Part shown: in pieces, positions 55,628-62,286 of the stretch | Layout of the letters: every line of letters starts with the position of its first letter | Numbering within the stretch: position 1 is the first letter of the stretch | Assembly: GCF_006716885.1 (NCBI RefSeq) | Contig: NZ_VFPU01000001.1 | Location: 744,001-808,000 of the forward strand | Reading direction: 5' to 3' | Length of the DNA stretch: 64,000 nucleotides | Source of the DNA: Ornithinimicrobium humiphilum | GTDB lineage: Bacteria; Actinomycetota; Actinomycetes; Actinomycetales; Dermatophilaceae | The notes under the pieces: model-generated | What the model was told of the DNA's origin: nothing | Databases searched by the model: none | Seen by the model: only the letters and a program-made list of their open reading frames with translations | Program-made: the position numbers and the translations under genes

Positions 55628-55912
55628 TCAGGCGGGGCGGGCGGCCTCCCGCTCGCGGTAGATCGCCTGGCGCTCCTCCTCGGTCATCCCGCCCCAGACG
55701 CCGTAGGGCTCCTGCGTGGCCAGGGCGTGCTCGCCGCACTCGACGACGACCGGGCACTGCTCGCAGATGGCCTTGGCGCGGGCTTCCCGACGCGCGCGCG
55801 AGGGGCCGCGCTCGCCCTCGGGATGGAAGAAGGTGTCGGGACTGGTCGTGCGGCACAGGCCCCTGAACTGCCACTCCCACAGCGCGGCCACGGGCACTCG
55901 TGGATCGGACAT
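55628..55912 (-). CDS. WhiB-family 4Fe-4S regulator, copy 2
   Basis: 94 aa, the same length as copy 1 at 46269, with cysteines again at 20, 50, 53 and 59 and GVWGG at 71-75. Both contain WEWQF, GLCRTT, PDTFFHPEGERGPSR and GVWGGMTEE, and their leaders share GAGGAGGTCTG. WhiB3/WhiD type. An inverted repeat lies 23-38 bp upstream. Confidence 0.94.
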   Translation of the reverse strand: MSDPRVPVAALWEWQFRGLCRTTSPDTFFHPEGERGPSRARREARAKAICEQCPVVVECGEHALATQEPYGVWGGMTEEERQAIYREREAARPA

Positions 55913-55934
55913 CGCAGACCTCCTCTGGCCTGAT

Positions 55935-55950
55935 CACCCGAGATCGGGTG
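55935..55950. promoter_or_regulatory. inverted repeat upstream of WhiB copy 2
   Basis: CACCCGA-GA-TCGGGTG, 7-bp perfect arms, just before the ribosome site of the WhiB gene; a possible operator or leader hairpin. Further upstream, TCTTGACCG occurs twice, 22 bp apart (56017 and 56039). Confidence 0.4.
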
Positions 55951-56145
55951 CGGTCAGAACCAGTACGGCCCACCCCGCCCGGCCAGCGCAAGGGCTGGCC
56001 AGGGATCCTGACGAGATCTTGACCGACTGCATACCTGGTCTTGACCGTGGTCCGCCCGAGAGGCCCGCGACCGGCGGAACGGCGGTGTGGGGCGGGCGCC
56101 TGCTCGATGAGTTGGTGCCTGCCCCCGGGCTGAGACAATCGCCCG

Positions 56146-57837
56146 GTGACCGCGACGATCCAGGCCAAGGACGTGGCCGTCGGCCACGGTGCGACCACCC
56201 TCTTCTCCGGGCTCGACCTCGTCGTCGCGCCCGGCGACGTCGTGGGGCTGGTCGGGCCCAACGGCGCCGGCAAGTCCACGCTGCTGCACGTGCTGGCCGG
56301 ACGCCGCGCGCCGCAGGCCGGCTCGGTCGTCGTCTCGCCGCGCACGGCCCACCTCGGGCTCCTCACGCAGGAGTCGGACGCGTTGCCCGGTGAGACGATC
56401 CGGCAGTCGTTGGCACGTCGGACGGGCGTCGCCGCGGCGGAGGTCGAGATGAACGCCGCCGCCGAGCACATGGCGGAGCACCCTGAGGACGAGGCCGGGC
56501 ACACGGCATACTCCCTGGCCCTGGAGTCCTGGCTCGCCCTCGGCGGCGCCGACCTCGACGAACGCGCCGAGGAGGTGGCCGCGCGCCTCGGGCTGGCGGT
56601 GGACCTCGACCGTGAGGTGCGCACGCTCTCGGGCGGGCAGGCGGCGCGGGCGGGCCTGGCCGGGCTGCTGCTGTCGCGCTACGACGGCTACCTGCTCGAC
56701 GAGCCGACCAACGACCTCGACGTGGCGGGCCTGGACCTGCTCGAGGAGTTCGTGCACGGGCTCGAGGCGCCGGTCGTGCTGGTCAGCCACGACCGGGCGT
56801 TCCTGTCCGCGACCGTGACCACGGTGGTCGAGATCGACCGCAGCCTGCAGCGGGTGGTGGCCTACGGCGGTGGCTACGACGCCTACCTGGAGGAGCGGTC
56901 GATCACGCGGCGGCACGCGCGCGAGGCCTACGAAGAGTATGCCGAGCGGCGGCGGGCCCTGGAGTCGCGCGCCCGGATGCAGCGCGACTGGATGAGCAAG
57001 GGCGTGCGCAACGCCAACTCCAAGCTGGCGCGGCGCAAGGAGTCGGACAAGCACATCCGTTTCCACAAGCAGGCGACCTCGGAGAAGCAGGCCGCCAAGG
57101 CCCGGCAGACCGAGCGCATGATCGAGCGGCTCGAGGTGGTCGAGGAGCCGCGCAAGGAGTGGCAGCTGCAGTTCTCGATCGCCCAGGCGCCGCGGTCGGG
57201 CGACGTCGTGGCGGTCGCGCGGGGCGCGGTCGTGCGCCGGAGGGGGGACTCCGGGTCGTTCACGCTCGGGCCGGTCGACCTGCAGCTCGACCTCGGGGAC
57301 CGGGTGGCGATCACGGGGCCGAACGGCTCGGGCAAGACGACGCTGCTGGGGCTGCTGCTCGGGCGGATCGAGCCCGACGAGGGGACCGTGTCGACGGGCT
57401 CGCGGGTCGTGATCGGCGAGGTCGACCAGGCCCGTGGGCTGCTCGAGGCCGACGAGACGCTGCCCGGCGTGTTCGCCCGGGAGCTGCCGGACTGGACCGA
57501 CGCCGACCGGCGGACGCTGCTGGCGAAGTTCGGCCTCGCCGGGGCGCACGTCGGCCGGCCCGCCGCGACCCTGTCGCCGGGGGAGCGGACCCGCGCCGCC
57601 CTCGCGCTGCTGCAGGCCCGGGGCGTCAACCTGCTCGTCCTCGACGAGCCGACCAACCACCTCGACCTGCCCGCGATCGAGCAGCTCGAGCAGGCGCTCG
57701 AGGCCTTCGACGGCACGCTGCTGCTGGTCACGCACGACCGGCGGATGCTGGAGACCGTGCGACTGACGCGCCGGTGGGAGGTCGACGGGGGAGTCATCAC
57801 CGAGGTGCTGCCAGGGGCGGGCTCCGAGGAGGGCTGA
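56146..57837 (+). CDS. ABC-F family ATPase
   Basis: Soluble tandem-ABC protein of 563 aa with no membrane segment; ABC-F proteins act on the ribosome (translation factors or antibiotic-resistance ARE proteins). ABC1: GPNGAGKST (near 45), LSGGQAARAGL, LLDEPTNDLD. A charged linker (about 250-340, RRHAREAYEEYAERRRALESRARMQ onward) is the P-site-tRNA interaction motif region. ABC2: GPNGSGKTT, LSPGERTRAAL, LVLDEPTNHLD. GTG start at 56146, no strong ribosome site; ACAAT lies about 6 nt upstream. Whether it gives resistance is not decidable here. Confidence 0.9.
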   Translation: MTATIQAKDVAVGHGATTLFSGLDLVVAPGDVVGLVGPNGAGKSTLLHVLAGRRAPQAGSVVVSPRTAHLGLLTQESDALPGETIRQSLARRTGVAAAEVEMNAAAEHMAEHPEDEAGHTAYSLALESWLALGGADLDERAEEVAARLGLAVDLDREVRTLSGGQAARAGLAGLLLSRYDGYLLDEPTNDLDVAGLDLLEEFVHGLEAPVVLVSHDRAFLSATVTTVVEIDRSLQRVVAYGGGYDAYLEERSITRRHAREAYEEYAERRRALESRARMQRDWMSKGVRNANSKLARRKESDKHIRFHKQATSEKQAAKARQTERMIERLEVVEEPRKEWQLQFSIAQAPRSGDVVAVARGAVVRRRGDSGSFTLGPVDLQLDLGDRVAITGPNGSGKTTLLGLLLGRIEPDEGTVSTGSRVVIGEVDQARGLLEADETLPGVFARELPDWTDADRRTLLAKFGLAGAHVGRPAATLSPGERTRAALALLQARGVNLLVLDEPTNHLDLPAIEQLEQALEAFDGTLLLVTHDRRMLETVRLTRRWEVDGGVITEVLPGAGSEEG

Positions 57838-57839
57838 AA

Positions 57840-57887
57840 CAGAGTGGTGGATCGAGGTCGTCCTGACGACACAAATCCACCACTCTG
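57840..57887. repeat. hairpin 1 of intergenic palindrome cluster
   Basis: CAGAGTGGTGGAT (57840-57852) pairs perfectly with ATCCACCACTCTG (57875-57887). The loop holds a nested GTCGT-CCTG-ACGAC hairpin. Starts 3 nt after the ABC-F stop. Confidence 0.65.
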
Positions 57888-57914
57888 ATCGGTCGGCGGG
57901 TGGGTGGCCGGCTC

Positions 57915-57935
57915 AGGTCGTCCTCTGTCCGACCT
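57915..57935. repeat. hairpin 2 of intergenic palindrome cluster
   Basis: AGGTCG (57915-57920) pairs with CGACCT (57930-57935); 9-nt loop beginning TCCTC. Weaker than its neighbours. Confidence 0.4.
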
Positions 57936-57947
57936 CGCCTGAACAAC

Positions 57948-57987
57948 GGGACGACTTCGTGTCGTCATGGCGACACGAAGTCGTCCC
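57948..57987. repeat. hairpin 3 of intergenic palindrome cluster
   Basis: A perfect 17-bp stem, 57948-57964 with 57971-57987 (GGGACGACTTCG arm), and a TCATGG loop. Its apex TCGTCATGGCGACACGAA resembles the apex of hairpin 1 (TCGTCCTGACGACACAA), suggesting a common repeat family. Confidence 0.65.
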
Positions 57988-58029
57988 ACTGTCACGCGGC
58001 CCCGGGTCCCCGTCGCTCCGGACATGACA

Positions 58030-58065
58030 ACGGCCGGCCCGGTGCGTGCGCACCGGGCCGGCCGT
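58030..58065. terminator. bidirectional terminator, 16-bp perfect stem
   Basis: 58030-58045 pairs with 58050-58065 around a GTGC loop (arms ACGGCCGGCCCGG and complement), 15 bp before the stop of the convergent lipoprotein gene. Confidence 0.8.
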
Positions 58066-58080
58066 CAAGAACGTCTGAGG

Positions 58081-58590
58081 TCAGCTGCCCATCATGCAGC
58101 TCATCAGGGGCTCCATCATCCCCTGCGTGGCCTCGTCCTCCTTGCCCTGGAACATCAGGGAGAACATGTCGGTGAGGGCCTCGTTGGTGAAGGCCTCGGC
58201 CATGCACTCCTGCTGCTCGGGGGTGATCGAGTCGTCGGCGCCCATCTGCTCGGCGATGATCGCCTGCGCGTCGACGCAGTTGACGAGGACGTCGGCGGCG
58301 CTGTCGGCGTCGGCCTCCTCCATCGTCACGTCGGTGACGCTGTCGTTGACGGTGAGGTCGTCGGTGAGCATGCCGTACTCCTTGAGCTTGTCGACGCCCA
58401 CGCGGTCGACCATGCCCTCGCCGACGCAGTCGGCCTGCGCCTGGTCGACGGTGAAGTCCTCGTCGCTCTCTTCCATCATCGAGGCCGAGATCGCCTCGGC
58501 CGCCTGCGCCTCGTCGTCGTTGCCGCCGCAGCCGGTGAGCACCACCGACAGCGTGAGAGCGGCCACGGCGATGTGTGCTCGGGTCTTCAT
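58081..58590 (-). CDS. small secreted lipoprotein, unknown function
   Basis: 169 aa. Lipoprotein signal MKTRAHIAVAALTLSVVLTGC with the lipobox cysteine at 21; the mature part is acidic (many Asp/Glu) with four further cysteines that could form two disulfides (ADCVGEG, VNCVDAQ, QECMAEA, LMSCMMGS). Helical pattern similar to DUF732/actinobacterial small lipoproteins, but I do not recognise the family. GGAGT lies 6-7 nt before the ATG. Ends at a strong bidirectional terminator. Confidence 0.82.
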   Translation of the reverse strand: MKTRAHIAVAALTLSVVLTGCGGNDDEAQAAEAISASMMEESDEDFTVDQAQADCVGEGMVDRVGVDKLKEYGMLTDDLTVNDSVTDVTMEEADADSAADVLVNCVDAQAIIAEQMGADDSITPEQQECMAEAFTNEALTDMFSLMFQGKEDEATQGMMEPLMSCMMGS

Positions 58591-58783
58591 TGACGTACTC
58601 CAGTTCCAGGCAAGCCGCGAGGCCCCCGTGTCGTGCGATTCGGCCCCTGCGACCGACGGGCCGGTCGACCCGCCCGACGACGCTAGCAGAGGGGCGAGGG
58701 GGTATGCCGTGGGCCGGCGGGTTGGCGGACGTCTGGCACGCAGCCGATCAGGAACGGAGAAGCGCAGGTGAGGCGGCTCCTCC

Positions 58784-58789
58784 TAGGGT
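58784..58789 (+). promoter_or_regulatory. -10 box of leaderless PPOX-protein transcript
   Basis: TAGGGT followed by exactly 7 nt and a TTG at 58797 that begins the conserved reading frame; no ribosome site is present. Confidence 0.4.
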
Positions 58790-58796
58790 GGATGGC

Positions 58797-59258
58797 TTGA
58801 CGGAGACGACCGAGCCTGCACCGCCTCGGGACGCGGCCACCCGTCGCCGGGACACCGAGGAGCGGCTGGCGACCGACGTCGACCTGTGGGTCGCGACGAC
58901 GGACGGGGACACGCCATACCTCGTGCCGTTGTCGTTCGACTGGGACGGCGAGACCGTGCTGCTGTCCACCTCCGAGCGGAGCGTGACAGGGCGCAACCTG
59001 GTGCGGACCGTGACGGTCAGGCTGGCGCTGGGACCTACGCGGGACGTGGTGCTGGTCGACGGGACGGTCGAGGTAATGCCGATGGACGCGCTGCCGACCG
59101 GGCAGGCTGACCGGTTCGCGTCTCGGACGGGTTTCGACCCGCGGGTGGAGCAGGGGTTCGTGTGGTTCCAGGTGAGGCCGCGGAGGATCCAGGCATGGCG
59201 GGAGGCCAACGAGCTGGCGGGCCGCGAGCTCATGCGCGATGGGCAGTGGCTGGTGTGA
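58797..59258 (+). CDS. pyridoxamine-phosphate-oxidase-fold flavin/F420 protein
   Basis: 153 aa. Split-barrel fold: LATDVDLWVATTDGDTPYLVPLSFDWDGETVLLSTSERSVTGRNL split over the usual first strands, ending FVWFQVRPRRIQAWRE. Actinobacterial members bind FMN or F420 and reduce small molecules. The TTG start at 58797 is chosen because TAGGGT is placed 7 nt upstream as in other leaderless genes here, and because the open frame before it does not resemble the family. The partner cofactor cannot be told from sequence. Confidence 0.8.
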   Translation: MTETTEPAPPRDAATRRRDTEERLATDVDLWVATTDGDTPYLVPLSFDWDGETVLLSTSERSVTGRNLVRTVTVRLALGPTRDVVLVDGTVEVMPMDALPTGQADRFASRTGFDPRVEQGFVWFQVRPRRIQAWREANELAGRELMRDGQWLV

Positions 59259-59268
59259 CCCCTGGCGG

Positions 59269-59721
59269 TCAGGGGCGCTCGAGCTTGTAGAGCGCGATCT
59301 CGGCCCGACATGCGTCGTCGCGGTGCGCGGCGGCTCGGTGCAGCGCGGCGACGACGTGCCAAACCTCCGTGCCCCGGGTGGCCAGCCGCTCCCAGGCGTC
59401 AGCCGCCTCGACGTGGAGCGACTGCATACGGCGCTGGGCGTCGACGGCCCGGCCAAGGTCCCCTTCCTTGGCGGCGGCGTAGTCGAGCGCCGAGGCGTCC
59501 CGCAGCTCCTGCTCGAGACCGGCAACCCGGTCGAGCAGGTGGTCGGCGGGTTCCGAGCCGGGATCGCGCAGCCCGGCAAGGCGGTCCACCGCGGATCGGA
59601 GGACGTCACCCCGGGTGACGTCGGAGTAGGAGATGCGGGGGTCGTCAACCGGGTCGCCCGCGGTAGACGACGGGAGTCGAGCAGCCAGCGGCGCACCCCC
59701 TCGGCCACCAGGTCGGAGCAC
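59269..59721 (-). CDS. hypothetical helical protein, possibly frameshifted at its N-terminus
   Basis: 150-aa open frame with a convincing protein-like C-terminal part (PVDDPRISYSDVTRGDVLRSAVDRLAGLRD, then helices to ALYKLERP). The true start is doubtful. Two other frames just upstream read like pieces of the same protein: VTDIDEANRRVLAAWIGA from a GTG near 59770, and CSDLVAEGVRRWLLDSR. If so, the gene spans about 59269-59770 and is broken by two frameshifts or by sequence errors. No known family recognised. Confidence 0.5.
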   Translation of the reverse strand: MLRPGGRGGAPLAARLPSSTAGDPVDDPRISYSDVTRGDVLRSAVDRLAGLRDPGSEPADHLLDRVAGLEQELRDASALDYAAAKEGDLGRAVDAQRRMQSLHVEAADAWERLATRGTEVWHVVAALHRAAAHRDDACRAEIALYKLERP

Positions 59722-59850
59722 CGATCCAGGCTGCCAGGACCCTGCGGTTGGCCTCGTCGATGTCCGTCACGGAAGCGACGCTACTGCGGTGCTGCAGCCC
59801 CCGGACCGAGGCTGGCTCGATCGCAGACCGAGTCGACCGGGAGGACGATC

Positions 59851-60276
59851 GTGAACCCGAAGAAGGACGACGCCGGACCCAAGCTGCTCTCCGGCGGAAA
59901 CCCCCAGATCCCCAAGGGCGAGGGGGACGGGCCGGTGCAGGCGTACGTCGCGGCCATGCCGGGCTGGAAGAGCGAGATCGGGCGGCGGCTCGACGAGCTC
60001 GTGACCACCACCGTGCCGGACGTGCGCAAGGCCGTGAAGTGGAACCAGCCGTTCTACGGGGCGCACGAGGACCGGTGGTTCCTGTCCTTCCGCTGCTACA
60101 CGAAATACGTGCAGGTGCAGTTCTGGCAGGGGACGTCGCTGGACCCGGTGCCGCCGAAGGCGTCGAAGCACGACGAGGTGCGCTACCTCGACATCCACGA
60201 GGAGGACGAGCTGGACGAGGCGCAGCTGCGGTCGTGGATCGAGCAGGCGGCGAGGTTGCCGGGCACGAAGGTGTGA
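59851..60276 (+). CDS. DUF1801 (YdhG-like) protein
   Basis: 141 aa. Conserved pattern VQAYVAAMPGWKSEIGRRLDELVTTTVPDVRKAVKWNQPFYG split over the first half, then WFLSFRCYTKYVQVQFWQG and a C-terminal helix. YdhG/DUF1801 proteins are small cytoplasmic proteins of unknown function; some relatives relate to iron handling. The GTG start has GGGAGG 6-8 nt upstream. Confidence 0.82.
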   Translation: MNPKKDDAGPKLLSGGNPQIPKGEGDGPVQAYVAAMPGWKSEIGRRLDELVTTTVPDVRKAVKWNQPFYGAHEDRWFLSFRCYTKYVQVQFWQGTSLDPVPPKASKHDEVRYLDIHEEDELDEAQLRSWIEQAARLPGTKV

Positions 60277-60451
60277 ACGGGGCCAGCGCGCAGGTGGGGC
60301 TGCCACGGATAAGCACTTCCGGCCATTGACGGAAAGTGGTGCGCTCGTGAGAATGCGAGATTCGGGCTTGAGTCGGTAAGGCGGTCTACGCAACGTGGCG
60401 TGGGTCCGGCGGCGCCCGTCGAATCCAGTCCGTGACAGAGGAAGTAACCAC

Positions 60452-62242
60452 ATGACGATGTATTCGGTGACCCAGTCGGCCGTGACGCAGCTCTTGGCGG
60501 ACGTGCGAAGCGACCGGATCGCCATCCCGGAGCTGCAGCGCCCCTTCGTGTGGGACAGCATCAAGGTCCGTGACCTCATGGACTCGCTCTACAAGGGTTA
60601 CCCGGTGGGATACCTCATCACGTGGCAGTCCGTCGGCGCCAAGCTGAAGGGGGGCCATGTAGCTGCCCACCAGCAGATCTTGATCGATGGGCAACAGCGG
60701 ATCACCGCACTGCGGGCTGCGGTGGCTGGCCTCCCGGTGATCAACAAGCGGTACAAGTCGGTGCGCATCAAGATCGCCTTCAACCCGATGACCGAGGAGT
60801 TCGCGACTCTGACGCCGGTCATCGGCAAGAACCCGCAGTGGATCGCTGACATCAGCGAGTACTTCAACTCGGAGTCGCCGCTGTCCTTCGCGCGTCAGTA
60901 TCTCGAGCGCAATCCCGAGGTCGACCCGAGGACCTTCGAGACCAACCTCGCCCGCCTAGGACGCATCCAGAACGCGCAGATCGGCATTATCGGGCTCGCA
61001 GACGACCTCGATGTCGAGACCGTCGCCGAGATCTTCATCCGCATCAATTCCAAGGGTGTGCCGCTGAGCAGCGCCGACTTCGCGATGAGCAAGATCGCGA
61101 CGTATGGCGACCGCGGACGCAACCTGCGCAAGCTCATCGACTACTTCTGCCACCTCGCCGTAGCGCCGCACGCGTATGACGACATCAAGGAGAACGATCA
61201 GGAGTTCGCCGCGTCGCCGTACCTCGGTGCGATCAGCTGGCTCAAGGACGAGTCGGAGGATCTCTACGACCCGCAGTACGGCGACATCATCCGGGTCGCC
61301 GGGCTGGTCGGCTTCAGCCGCGGCAAGGCGGCCAGCATCGTGAGCGAGCTGTCAGGGCGGGACCCTGACACCCGAAAGGTCGACGAGAGCCGCATTCCAG
61401 TGGCCTACGAAAAGCTCGAGCGGTCGCTGCTGCAGATCGTCAACAACTTCCACTTCGACAACTTCCTCATGCTCATCAAGTCGGCGGGGTTCATCACCTC
61501 CGGCATGGTGAACTCGCGGAACGCTCTCAACTTCGCCTATGCCCTCTACCTGCGGCTTCGCGAGGACAAGGAGATGCCAGAAGGCGAGCGGAAGCGCATC
61601 GTGAAGCGCTGGTTCGTCATGTCCATGCTGACAGGGCGCCACTCGGGCAGCTTCGAGTCGACCTGGGAGCAGGACATCCGGCGCATTCGAGAGCAGGGGG
61701 CCGCGAACTACCTCAAGCAGATCGAGGAGTCCGAGCTCTCGGACGCGTTCTGGACCGTGAGCCTGCCGGCGGCCCTGGAGACCACCAGCACGGTCAGTCC
61801 GTTCTTCCAGACGTTCCTCGCCGCGCAGGTCTGCGCCAACTCGCGGGGGTTCCTGTCCAAGGGCATCACTGTGGCGGCCATGCTCCAGCAGTCGGGCGAC
61901 ATCCACCACATCGTTCCAAAGGACTACCTGCAGAAGAACGGCTACCCGGACCGCGGCGACTACAACCAGGTGGCGAACTACGCGTTGACGGAGACCTCGA
62001 TCAACATCAGCATCAGCAACAAGCCGCCGGCGGCGTACATGGCGGACATCGCCGAGCAGATCGAGACCGGCATGTTGCGCCTGGGAGAGATCAGGGATGC
62101 GGGAGACCTCGCCGCGAACCTGCGGGAGAACGCGATCCCCGAGCGTCTCGACGAGATCAACTCGGGTAACTACAAGGACTTTCTCGTGGAGCGTCGCAAG
62201 TTGATGGCTCGCGTCATCCGGGACTACTACCAGGCGCTCTGA
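60452..62242 (+). CDS. DUF262 protein with C-terminal HNH-like motif, candidate defence nuclease
   Basis: 596 aa. The N-terminal DUF262 (ParB/sulfiredoxin-like NTPase) domain has IPELQRPFVW (25-34), YPVGYLITW, the signature DGQQRITAL (79-87) and FIRINSKGVPLSSADFA (about 195-211). Near 483-525 a His-rich HNH-like segment, GDIHHIVPKDYLQKNGY followed by NQVANYAL, resembles the DUF1524-type end of GmrSD enzymes. GmrSD relatives are type IV restriction nucleases against modified phage DNA. GAGGAAG precedes the ATG. GC is lower than in the metabolic part of the window, consistent with an acquired gene. Target and activity are unknown. Confidence 0.82.
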   Translation: MTMYSVTQSAVTQLLADVRSDRIAIPELQRPFVWDSIKVRDLMDSLYKGYPVGYLITWQSVGAKLKGGHVAAHQQILIDGQQRITALRAAVAGLPVINKRYKSVRIKIAFNPMTEEFATLTPVIGKNPQWIADISEYFNSESPLSFARQYLERNPEVDPRTFETNLARLGRIQNAQIGIIGLADDLDVETVAEIFIRINSKGVPLSSADFAMSKIATYGDRGRNLRKLIDYFCHLAVAPHAYDDIKENDQEFAASPYLGAISWLKDESEDLYDPQYGDIIRVAGLVGFSRGKAASIVSELSGRDPDTRKVDESRIPVAYEKLERSLLQIVNNFHFDNFLMLIKSAGFITSGMVNSRNALNFAYALYLRLREDKEMPEGERKRIVKRWFVMSMLTGRHSGSFESTWEQDIRRIREQGAANYLKQIEESELSDAFWTVSLPAALETTSTVSPFFQTFLAAQVCANSRGFLSKGITVAAMLQQSGDIHHIVPKDYLQKNGYPDRGDYNQVANYALTETSINISISNKPPAAYMADIAEQIETGMLRLGEIRDAGDLAANLRENAIPERLDEINSGNYKDFLVERRKLMARVIRDYYQAL

Positions 62243-62286
62243 CCGAACCTAGGCCGGGCTCGGACTTCGTCTGGGCTCGGCCGCGG

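Noticed and set aside
57840..58065. CRISPR-like repeats
   Set aside because: The palindromes have different sequences and stem lengths and no regular spacers; no cas gene is nearby.
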